Positions 1 through 6,125 of a stretch of DNA of 14,465 nt are shown piece by piece. This stretch comes from CAYRTV01 sp964505785. Its GTDB lineage: Bacteria > Acidobacteriota > Aminicenantia > Aminicenantales > Aminicenantaceae. The number at the start of each line of letters is the position of its first letter. Within the stretch, counting starts at the first letter, position 1. Below the pieces are notes generated by a model. That model was not told where the DNA came from. It was given only the letters and a program-made list of their open reading frames with translations, and did no database searches. The stretch lies in NCBI GenBank assembly GCA_964505785.1, contig CAZDJZ010000040.1:1-14465 (forward strand). Reading direction: 5' to 3'. A program made the translations under genes and the position numbers.

Positions 1-11
1 CGGAGCCTCTT

Positions 12-188
12 ATGTCATCCCCTGAGCCGCGGAGCGGCGACGGGGATCTTAGACGTCATCGCCCGAAAGAAACGAAACCGTTTCCCTGGGACGAGGCACT
101 TTGGGATTCTTCGGGCTTCTGAGAAGCCCTCAGAATGACATAGGGTACACTTTGAGATTCCGACGTCGCTTCGTTCCGGGAATGACAT
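12..188. repeat. Cluster of three dispersed repeat copies in inverted arrangement
   Basis: Three copies of a short dispersed repeat lie here. One is forward at about 12-54, running from TGTCAT to ATCTTAGA. Two are reversed, at about 103-142 (GGGATTCTT to AGAATGACAT) and 154-188 (GAGATTCC to GGGAATGACAT). The common scheme is TGTCATTC, then a GAGC/AGCGACG core, then AATCT(T/C)AGA. Related copies occur at 10066-10212 and 13431-13533, always between genes. The middle copy contains a perfect 7-bp hairpin, GGGCTTC-TGA-GAAGCCC, at 113-129. I see no gene in this stretch. The family resembles REP/MITE-like intergenic repeats; no transposase is visible. Confidence 0.6.
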
Positions 189-218
189 GGGGGTGAGACG
201 CCGGGGCGGGCTTTTTTT

Positions 219-250
219 AAATCAAAAATCAAAAATCAAAAATCAAAAAT
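219..250. repeat. Tandem array of a 7-bp unit (AAAAATC)
   Basis: About 4.6 head-to-tail copies of the heptamer AAAAATC can be read directly, flanked by CTTTTTTTA on the left and AAACCAAAG on the right. It is noncoding and lies in the gene-free stretch before the VanZ-like gene. Two other heptamer arrays with different units are at 301-321 and 14373-14416, so a 7-bp period recurs in this genome. Such arrays typically change length by replication slippage. Confidence 0.85.
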
Positions 251-300
251 AAACCAAAGCCGGATAAATGTCATATATCATTGTCGTTTTAAGTTTTATC

Positions 301-321
301 TCAAATCTCAAATCTCAAATC
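301..321. repeat. Tandem array of a 7-bp unit (TCAAATC)
   Basis: Three perfect head-to-tail copies of TCAAATC, with a partial copy on the left (ATC at 298-300) and a degenerate one on the right (TTAAAAC). It lies 50 bp downstream of the AAAAATC array and has the same 7-bp period but a different unit. Confidence 0.8.
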
Positions 322-378
322 TTAAAACCGCCTCAGAAGCCGGTTATTCTCTTTCATGGCATACCTATAACTGTAAAC

Positions 379-393
379 GCGAGCGCAGCGAGC
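379..393. repeat. GCGAGCGCAGCGAGC element
   Basis: A 15-bp element that reads almost the same from either end of the strand (mirror-like). Near-identical copies are at 436-450 (GCGAGCGAAGCGAGC), 548-562 (GCGAGCACAGCGAGC) and 10279-10293 (an exact match to this one). In this window it always neighbours the 9/10-bp tandem arrays or the related compound repeat. Function unknown. Confidence 0.7.
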
Positions 394-435
394 AAGAACC
401 CAAGCAACCCAAGTAACCCAAGTAACCCTAGTAAC
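394..435. repeat. Tandem array of a 9-bp unit (AAGTAACCC)
   Basis: About 4.7 copies of a 9-bp unit AAG(C/T)AACCC; the first copy is one base short and the last degenerates to TAGTAAC. Because 9 is a multiple of 3, one frame reads as a repeated Asn-Pro-Ser, which creates a false open frame of 73 codons at 268-489. The array sits between two GCGAGC elements (379-393 and 436-450). Confidence 0.8.
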
Positions 436-439
436 GCGA

Positions 440-562
440 GCGAAGCGAGCCGACTGAACAGACCGAATAGACCGAACAGACCTAGATAGACCTAGACAGA
501 CTTAGACAGACTAAAAAAACGCAATGAACGCGATAAACGCAAGTAACGCGAGCACAGCGAGC
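440..562. repeat. Compound repeat, long copy, containing a 9/10-bp tandem array
   Basis: Positions 440-462 are identical to 10228-10250. Positions 501-522 closely match 10251-10271 (CTTAGAYRGACTAAAAAA(A)CGC). In the downstream copy these two blocks are contiguous. Here they are separated by 38 bp of tandem units built on (C/T)GAACAGAC and CTAGACAGAC (array 455-511, units of 9 then 10 bp). The element ends with a GCGAGC motif at 548-562, as does the other copy at 10279-10293. The ATG at 524 that opens the longest VanZ frame lies inside this repeat. Confidence 0.75.
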
Positions 563-568
563 CGGTCC

Positions 569-1006
569 ATGCCCGGCTATTGGATGCCGCCGCTTTTGTG
601 GATGGCTTTCCTTTTTCCCCTGACGAACAGGCTTCTAAGCGGCCCGTTTTTTTACCGGGTTAATGAATGGCTGTGGACGCATTTATTTCCGGAAGCCGGC
701 CGAGCATCTTCTGATTTGTCCTATCTCATATTCCGGAAAACACTGCACCTGGCGGCATATGCTTTACTGGCTTATCTGCTGTTCCGGTTTTTTCGGGCGG
801 GCTCGGGAAAACGGTGGAAAATATCCTGGGCGGCGGGTGCGGCCGGTGTTGGGCTGGCCTACGCCGGATTGGATGAAGGACTGCAGACACTTCGAATTCA
901 ACGCCAGGCGTCGTGGGAAGATTTTGCGATAGATGCAGCAGGGATTTTGCTGGCGCTGGGACTTATTCATATAAAAGCGGGAAAGACACATGAAACGGTT
1001 TTTTGA
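569..1006 (+). CDS. VanZ-like family membrane protein
   Basis: This is a small membrane protein of the VanZ-like family, 145 residues from the start chosen here. Diagnostic VanZ positions are RKTLH (56-60), LDEGLQ (101-106) and R112 with SWED (115-118), followed by a Gly-rich last helix. Hydrophobic segments lie at about 7-23, 59-76, 85-101 and 119-135. VanZ itself affects teicoplanin resistance, but most homologues have no known biochemical role. The frame is open from an ATG at 524, but those first 15 codons (rich in Asn, Ala and Ser) come from an intergenic repeat that recurs at 10228-10293. I therefore prefer the ATG at 569, which places the W-x-PPLLW segment at the N-terminus as in relatives; no good ribosome site is seen for either start. 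The 3' end overlaps the sugar transferase by 17 bp, which suggests co-translation and a role in polysaccharide or cell-envelope work. Confidence 0.8.
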   Translation: MPGYWMPPLLWMAFLFPLTNRLLSGPFFYRVNEWLWTHLFPEAGRASSDLSYLIFRKTLHLAAYALLAYLLFRFFRAGSGKRWKISWAAGAAGVGLAYAGLDEGLQTLRIQRQASWEDFAIDAAGILLALGLIHIKAGKTHETVF

Positions 1007-1592
1007 TATTGCCGTCAGCGGCACCGGTCTGATCGGATCCTCTCCTTTATGGTTATTGTTCAGTATATTGATTTGGCTGGAAGACAGGGGCGCTGTATTT
1101 TACACACAGGAACGGGTCGGACGAGGGGGCCGGGTATTTAAAGCGCTTAAATTCCGGTCCATGATCATGGATGCTGAAAGCGAAGGCGTTCCGGTCCAGG
1201 CGGTTGAACATGATCCCAGGGTCACCCGGATTGGGCGCTTTCTCCGGGGGACGGCCATGGATGAATTGCCTCAGTTAATCAATATTTTCAAGGGTGACAT
1301 GAGTTTTGTGGGCCCCCGTGCTTTGAGGCCCGAGGAAAAGGAAGTATCTGAAAACGAAAACCCCATACCGTTAAGAGATTTTCCCGGGTATGATGAACGC
1401 CATCAGGTTCGTCCCGGACTGACCGGCCTGGCGCAGGTCTATCTGCCCGCCGATGCCCCGAGGAGAGAAAAGTTTCGGTACGACCTGATTTATGTCAAAA
1501 AACGTACTTTTTTTCTTGATATGAAGCTCATATTCCTTTCCTTTTGGATCACATTCCGGGGCAAGTGGGAAAGCCGGGACCGGAAAGTATAA
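990..1592 (+). CDS. Polyprenyl-phosphate sugar-1-phosphate transferase (bacterial sugar transferase, PglC/WcaJ C-terminal type)
   Basis: This enzyme is predicted to start repeat-unit synthesis by moving a sugar-1-phosphate from a nucleotide sugar to undecaprenyl (polyprenyl) phosphate at the inner membrane. Family motifs, in order, are KRFFDI (2-7), a hydrophobic re-entrant helix at about 11-30, FKALKFRSM (50-58), DELPQLIN (91-98) with the Asp-Glu dyad known to be catalytic in PglC, SFVGPR (105-110) and RPGLTG (141-146). At 200 residues it is only the catalytic domain: the N-terminal multi-helix part of WbaP/WcaJ proteins is absent, so it is a small monotopic type. The usual VGPRP motif reads VGPRA here, a mild variation. 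The ATG overlaps the end of the VanZ-like gene. The sugar transferred cannot be read from the sequence. Confidence 0.93.
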   Translation: MKRFFDIAVSGTGLIGSSPLWLLFSILIWLEDRGAVFYTQERVGRGGRVFKALKFRSMIMDAESEGVPVQAVEHDPRVTRIGRFLRGTAMDELPQLINIFKGDMSFVGPRALRPEEKEVSENENPIPLRDFPGYDERHQVRPGLTGLAQVYLPADAPRREKFRYDLIYVKKRTFFLDMKLIFLSFWITFRGKWESRDRKV

Positions 1593-1595
1593 GGG

Positions 1596-1624
1596 TTGAC
1601 ACGTTTGAGTTATTCTATTATTTA
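1596..1624 (+). promoter_or_regulatory. Possible sigma70-type promoter for the flavoprotein gene
   Basis: A perfect TTGACA lies at 1596-1601, just after the sugar transferase stop codon. A 17-bp spacer leads to TATTTA at 1619-1624, a weak -10. A better -10 match (TATTAT, 1616-1621) has a spacing of only 14 bp. If used, it would give a leader of about 15 nt before the ATG at 1646. The perfect -35 is suggestive; the -10 is not convincing. Confidence 0.3.
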
Positions 1625-1645
1625 TTCAAGTTGAGAATTAACAAA

Positions 1646-2821
1646 ATGATGAAGAAAATCCATGATGCCGTAATAATCGGAGCGGGTCCCAGCGGCTTGA
1701 ATACAGCCCGCCTGCTGGCGTCAGCCGGCTTGGATGCTGTTGTATTGGAGAGAAAGAGTGAAATTGGAAGCAATATCGTGTGCACCGGGATCGTCGGGCA
1801 TGATACTTTTTCACGTTTCGAGCTTTCTGGTGATTCCATAATAAACCAGATTCAGGAAGTAAATTTGTATTCTCCTCAGGATATGAAATTAAATTACCGT
1901 CACCCGGCTCCGTTTGCCTGTGTCCTCGACAGGAAAAAATTTGACCTGGATCTAGCCGGACAAGCCGCGGCCGCGGGTGCTTCAATATGGACGGAATGCG
2001 AAGTAAAAAAAATTGATATTGATCCCGGCGAGGTGGCCGTTTCTGCAAAATTGCCTGGTGTGCCGGACAAGCGTTATTATGGAAGGATGCTGGTAATGGC
2101 GACCGGCAATAATTTCCGGCTGCATAAATTCCTGCCTCTGGGGCAGCCGCGGGAATTTCTCCATGCGGTTCAGGTCGAGCTGAATACCTCCGAAGCAGGA
2201 GAGACCGAGGTGTGGGTAGGAAAGAATGTCGCTCCGGGCGGATTTGCCTGGTCGGTACCTGTGAACCAGTCGAGGGTTCGTGCCGGATTGTTTACCAAGG
2301 CATCGCCCGCACATTATATGGATCAATTCATTAATAAGCGGTTTCCGGCTGCAGCCGGAAATATGGAAAAAACGGCAAAGCGGAGTAAAACCATCGCGCA
2401 AGGAGTGATTTCCCCAACCTGCGGACACCGGGTGATTTCTGTCGGTGAGGCTGCCGCCCAGGTCAAAACCACCACGGGAGGAGGCATTTTCTATGGCCTG
2501 CTTTGTTCTGAAATTGCAGCGGATGTGATTATTCAAAATGCACCGGAAGACCGGTTTTCGGCAAGCGACCTGGCTCCTTATGAAAAAATGTGGAAAAAGG
2601 CGATCCATAAAGAATTGGCGGTTGGGTATTATACGCGAAAAATTTGTTCCCGCTTAAAAGACCGCGAAGTGGAGAAATTATTCCAAATCGCCCGGGACGA
2701 CGGTGTTTTTCCCTTGGTCAGGGAGATGGCCCATTTTGACTGGCAGAAAGATATTATTCTGGCATTGGCCAAAAAAGCGACGGTCCGGTCTTTGCGTGTG
2801 CTGCCGCATTTATTTTCTTGA
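1646..2821 (+). CDS. FAD-dependent oxidoreductase, geranylgeranyl reductase (GGR)-like
   Basis: This is a flavoprotein of the geranylgeranyl reductase/digeranylgeranylglycerophospholipid reductase type, a family that reduces double bonds in isoprenoid chains. The start chosen gives 391 residues. Visible are the dinucleotide-binding GAGPSG (12-17) with the ribose-binding acid at E35 in VLER, a Cys in VCTG (45-48) where relatives have a Cys-Gly-Gly loop, GGFAWSVP (198-205) matching the family's YxWxFP-type substrate motif, and VGEAAA...TTGGGI (about 266-280), the second FAD-binding block. The frame is open from an ATG at 1544, but that adds 34 residues before the Rossmann fold and overlaps the previous gene by 49 bp. 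The ATG ATG at 1646 puts the fold at the expected position. Its place between a polyprenyl-phosphate transferase and the export genes suggests it may act on the lipid carrier, which is inference. It could instead serve quinone or membrane-lipid metabolism. Confidence 0.82.
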   Translation: MMKKIHDAVIIGAGPSGLNTARLLASAGLDAVVLERKSEIGSNIVCTGIVGHDTFSRFELSGDSIINQIQEVNLYSPQDMKLNYRHPAPFACVLDRKKFDLDLAGQAAAAGASIWTECEVKKIDIDPGEVAVSAKLPGVPDKRYYGRMLVMATGNNFRLHKFLPLGQPREFLHAVQVELNTSEAGETEVWVGKNVAPGGFAWSVPVNQSRVRAGLFTKASPAHYMDQFINKRFPAAAGNMEKTAKRSKTIAQGVISPTCGHRVISVGEAAAQVKTTTGGGIFYGLLCSEIAADVIIQNAPEDRFSASDLAPYEKMWKKAIHKELAVGYYTRKICSRLKDREVEKLFQIARDDGVFPLVREMAHFDWQKDIILALAKKATVRSLRVLPHLFS

Positions 2822-2831
2822 GTAAACACCC

Positions 2832-2860
2832 TGGAATGAAGGCGGGGAATATTATATAAT
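2832..2860 (+). promoter_or_regulatory. Possible promoter upstream of the export gene
   Basis: A perfect TATAAT at 2855-2860 lies within the 10-bp palindrome ATTATATAAT (2851-2860). A weak -35-like TGGAAT is 17 bp upstream (2832-2837). This 113-bp gap is one of the two largest inside the eight-gene block, so an internal promoter here is reasonable. A TTGACT at 2880-2885 also occurs but lacks a good -10 partner. Confidence 0.3.
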
Positions 2861-2934
2861 CGCTGGAAAGATGGGCGGCTTGACTTGAATAGGTCAGGTT
2901 AAATAACAGGAATCAGTTATAAGGAGAATTGAGT

Positions 2935-3777
2935 GTGAAAAAATATGCTGATATTATCGCTGGATTAAGCATTTTATTTATAATATCTTTGCCTGTGTCA
3001 TCGCAGGTCATATCCCAGGAATACCAGATCGGCCCCAAGGATCTGCTTGAAATCAGTGTTTTCGGCCTGGACGAATTAAATAAAACCGTTCGGGTCTCTG
3101 AGGATGGAAATATCACTCTCCCCCTTCTGGGAGAAATACAAGTGGAGGGGATGAATAAAACAGAAGTTGAGAACAAATTGAGGGACCTGTTGGCGGAAAA
3201 ATATTTACAGGACCCCCAGGTTACGTTGTTTATTGTTGAATACCAAAGCAAAAGGGTTTCGGTGCTGGGAGCTGTTTCCAATCCCGGGCCTTATGAATTA
3301 TTGGGGCGCCAAACACTGATGCAAATCATTGCGAAGGCCGGGGGTATGACAGAAGATGCCGGAGATCAAATCTTTGTTATACGCCAGCAGCCGGACAGTT
3401 CCAGCCGGTCCCTGAAAATTTCGATTAAAGATTTGGTAATGAAAGGGGATGCACGCTTGAATATTCCGCTGGAAGCAGGGGATATCGTAAACATCCCTGT
3501 CGATGAAACTATTCATGTTTATGTTTTTGGGCAGGTCAAAAATCCCGGAGCCCTGGAGGTTAAATCTTCCAACATTCCCACCCTGCTGAGAGCCATAGCT
3601 CAAGCCGGAGGGTTTGGAGAAAGAGCAGCGAAAAGCAGGGTCCTCATCAAGCGGAATGATGAGGAGGGAAATGAAGTCGAAATAAAAGTCAATGTCAAAG
3701 ATATTATCAAAGGCAAAAGGGATGACGTTCAATTAATGGAAAATGATGTGGTTTTTATACCTGAATCGATATTTTAA
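2935..3777 (+). CDS. Polysaccharide export protein, Wza/OPX family, two SLBB repeats
   Basis: This is predicted to form the periplasmic/outer-membrane conduit of a Wzx/Wzy-type polysaccharide exporter. The start is the GTG at 2935: AAGGAG at 2921-2926 is 8 nt away, whereas the in-frame TTG at 2929 would be only 2 nt from it. The 280-residue product begins with a signal peptide (about 1-24; KK, a hydrophobic core, then LPVSSQ). A Poly_export domain follows (about 29-104, opening YQIGPKD). Two SLBB repeats come next, recognised by GAVSNPGPY (112-120) with KAGG (134-137), and GQVKNPGALEV (199-209) with QAGGF (223-227). Unlike E. coli Wza there is no lipobox Cys, and the protein stops soon after the second SLBB repeat without the C-terminal amphipathic helix that forms Wza's outer-membrane barrel. 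It is followed directly by its expected partner, the Wzc-like kinase. Confidence 0.92.
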   Translation: MKKYADIIAGLSILFIISLPVSSQVISQEYQIGPKDLLEISVFGLDELNKTVRVSEDGNITLPLLGEIQVEGMNKTEVENKLRDLLAEKYLQDPQVTLFIVEYQSKRVSVLGAVSNPGPYELLGRQTLMQIIAKAGGMTEDAGDQIFVIRQQPDSSSRSLKISIKDLVMKGDARLNIPLEAGDIVNIPVDETIHVYVFGQVKNPGALEVKSSNIPTLLRAIAQAGGFGERAAKSRVLIKRNDEEGNEVEIKVNVKDIIKGKRDDVQLMENDVVFIPESIF

Positions 3778-3831
3778 AAACAAATCTCATTATATCGTGA
3801 TAATTCAGGAGACTGAGGGTTAGGTGATAAC

Positions 3832-6117
3832 ATGAATCCTTCAAACACGCGGAAGGAAATAGATCTTTTGGATATTTGGAGAGTTGCGCTTAAGCGCAAA
3901 TGGATTATTCTGGCATGTGCCGGAGTGATTGTTATCCTGGCAGCGCTTTATTCCTTCAGCAAGGTCCCGCTTTACCAAGCCAATGCCACCATATTAATCG
4001 AGAATCCTGCTTCAAGTATGCTTGATATTCAGGATGCTTTCCGGAATCCCACGTATACCGGATACGACTATACAGGTGTGTATTTCAATACGCAGCTCCG
4101 GCTCCTGACCAGCCGGACCCTGGCGGAAAAAGTGGCCCGCAAGCTGAATCTGGCGGAACGCCTGCAGGACGGGCGGGAGGACAGCAATCAAAAAAATATT
4201 TTCCGGATGTTTAAGGACTTCATCACCCTCCGCTGGATATTTTCCAAAGAGTCCTCCTCTGTTCAAGATGAATCTCCTCTGAATATTATGATGCCGGAAA
4301 AAAATCCTAATGAGATTTATGCCTTCCGGGTTTTAGGAGGCTTGAAAGTGCTGCCGGTTGAGGAAACCCGGCTTGTCCGTTTAGGATATGTGTCCTCAAA
4401 CCCGGTTCTGGCTGCGGATATTGTAAATGGCGTTGCTGAAGAATTTATCAATTACTCGGTGGAAATGCGGTATGAAGTCACTCAGCAGACTTCGGAATTC
4501 CTAAGCGAACAGATAGCCCAGCTCCGCACCGAGCTTTCCGCTAAAGAACGGGAACTGCAGAAATACGGAGAAGAAAAAAAGCTTCTGTATTTGGATGATC
4601 AGGAAAGTTCGGTCGTATCGAAATTCGGCGATTTGGATTCCGCCTTTACGCAAGCCCAAATCGACCGCATACGGGCAGAAGCTTCTTACCGTGAACTGCG
4701 TGATATCTCTTTGGATTCCCTTCCTCAATATATCTCCAATCCGGTGATTCAGAATTTAAAAACAGAATACACACAATTGCTGTCTAGCTATGATGAAAAA
4801 TTAAAGGTTTTCAAACCCAGCTATCCTGAGATGGTCGGAATGCGGGCAAGGCTGGAAAGTCTCGAAAGCCAAATCACTAATGAAATCAGCAAGGCCCGGG
4901 AGGCTGCTTTATCGGACTACAGGGCCGCGCTAAATAAAGAAAAATCTCTTTCCGAACTCCTGGAAACCCAAAGACAGGATGTTGTCAAGACAAACAATAA
5001 CGCCATCCTTTATAACAGTTTGCGTATAGAAGTGGAAAACAAGCGAGCGTTGCTCAATTCTTTGGTTTCCCGTCAAAATGAAACATTGGTTTCAGCCAGA
5101 TTACGGGGATTGAAATCATCCAATATCAAGATTATCGACAGGGCTTTGGTGCCCGGCGCTCCTTTTTCCCCCAATACCAGCCGCAACCTGGCCCTTGCGC
5201 TTCTTTTAGGCCTGTTTGTCGGAGCAGGGGCTGCATTTTTCATTGATTATTTAGACAATACAGTCAAGGGCCCGGAAGATGCCGACCGGATTGTCGATTT
5301 ACCCTCCCTGGGAGTGATCCCTCTTATTTCCCTGGACGGTAAACGTAGAACCCAGGGTTATTCCGCCTATTCCTATTCTTATGGATCCGAAGAAAACAAG
5401 GAAACGCCTAAGATCAGACAATTTGAACTGATCAATCATTACTATCCCAAGTTATCCGTTTCCGAGGATTACCGGACGCTGCGGACTTCGATCATGTTTT
5501 CCCATGCCGATGAAGAGCCCCGGGCTATCGCGTTCTCCAGCGCTTTTCCGCAAGAAGGCAAAACGTCGACTCTCGTGAATACCGGGGTATCTTTCGCCCA
5601 GCTTGAGAAGAAAATCGTCCTGATTGATGCGGATATGCGCAAACCCCGCCTGCATAAAATATTCAATATTCGTAATTTGACGGGGTTGAGCAGCTACCTT
5701 ACCGGGAAAGAGGGTACAGCCGAGATACTGCAGCAGTCAACCCTGGAAAACATCTGGGTGATTCCCAGCGGCCCTCATCCGCCTAATCCGGCTGAGCTTC
5801 TTGAATCAAAGCGGATGAAACAACTGGTGCGGGAATTGAAACAGCAGTTCGATTTTATTCTGCTGGATACACCTCCGGTTATGGCCGTGGTGGACGCGGT
5901 GATTGTTTCTGCTGCGGTTGATGGGACCGTCGTGGTTTTGAAGGTCAATAAAACGACGCGGAAAGCTTTGGCGGGAACTGTCCAGGCTCTAAATAAATCC
6001 AAAGCGGAGATCATTGGAATCGTTTACAATGAAATGGAAATGCGGGGGCGGGGGGCCTATTCTCCTTATCACAGCTATATGAATACTTATTATGAAGCCC
6101 CTTCCCAAAGTGACTGA
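3832..6117 (+). CDS. Wzc-like polysaccharide co-polymerase with tyrosine autokinase (BY-kinase) domain
   Basis: This inner-membrane protein is predicted to control chain length and link the polymerase to the export protein. In order it has a Wzz domain with membrane segment 1 (about 24-41); a long periplasmic coiled-coil region (about 215-430) with a GNVR-type block near 395-420; a Pro-rich PFSPN (444-448) before membrane segment 2 (452-471); and a cytoplasmic BY-kinase. The kinase shows ExxRxxR (E545-R551, the oligomerisation motif), Walker A with GKT at 576-578 (PQEGKT, where PGEGKT is commoner), Walker A' DADMRKP (599-605) and Walker B ILLDTPP (676-682). Five tyrosines at 743-754 form the C-terminal autophosphorylation cluster. 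The one-chain layout is the proteobacterial Wzc form rather than the split CapA/CapB form. A second Tyr-rich patch lies at 510-517. The ATG follows AGGTGA at 3822-3827. The PHP phosphatase gene starts 8 bp downstream. Confidence 0.95.
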   Translation: MNPSNTRKEIDLLDIWRVALKRKWIILACAGVIVILAALYSFSKVPLYQANATILIENPASSMLDIQDAFRNPTYTGYDYTGVYFNTQLRLLTSRTLAEKVARKLNLAERLQDGREDSNQKNIFRMFKDFITLRWIFSKESSSVQDESPLNIMMPEKNPNEIYAFRVLGGLKVLPVEETRLVRLGYVSSNPVLAADIVNGVAEEFINYSVEMRYEVTQQTSEFLSEQIAQLRTELSAKERELQKYGEEKKLLYLDDQESSVVSKFGDLDSAFTQAQIDRIRAEASYRELRDISLDSLPQYISNPVIQNLKTEYTQLLSSYDEKLKVFKPSYPEMVGMRARLESLESQITNEISKAREAALSDYRAALNKEKSLSELLETQRQDVVKTNNNAILYNSLRIEVENKRALLNSLVSRQNETLVSARLRGLKSSNIKIIDRALVPGAPFSPNTSRNLALALLLGLFVGAGAAFFIDYLDNTVKGPEDADRIVDLPSLGVIPLISLDGKRRTQGYSAYSYSYGSEENKETPKIRQFELINHYYPKLSVSEDYRTLRTSIMFSHADEEPRAIAFSSAFPQEGKTSTLVNTGVSFAQLEKKIVLIDADMRKPRLHKIFNIRNLTGLSSYLTGKEGTAEILQQSTLENIWVIPSGPHPPNPAELLESKRMKQLVRELKQQFDFILLDTPPVMAVVDAVIVSAAVDGTVVVLKVNKTTRKALAGTVQALNKSKAEIIGIVYNEMEMRGRGAYSPYHSYMNTYYEAPSQSD

Positions 6118-6125
6118 GACCGCCA

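Noticed and set aside
268..489. Open frame of 73 codons with a repeated Asn-Pro-Ser stretch
   Set aside because: It is made of the TCAAATC heptamers and the 9-bp tandem units; the coding look is a by-product of a repeat period divisible by three. No ribosome site and no recognisable domain.
379..562. Possible CRISPR array
   Set aside because: The GCGAGC elements are only 15 bp, irregularly spaced and separated by tandem units rather than unique spacers; no cas gene is present.
1544..1645. Upstream start for the flavoprotein gene
   Set aside because: It would add 34 residues before the Rossmann fold, overlap the sugar transferase by 49 bp, and start before the possible promoter at 1596-1624.
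1982..2608. Long antisense frame of 208 codons
   Set aside because: It lies wholly opposite the FAD-dependent reductase, whose motifs are clear, and its translation shows no domain.
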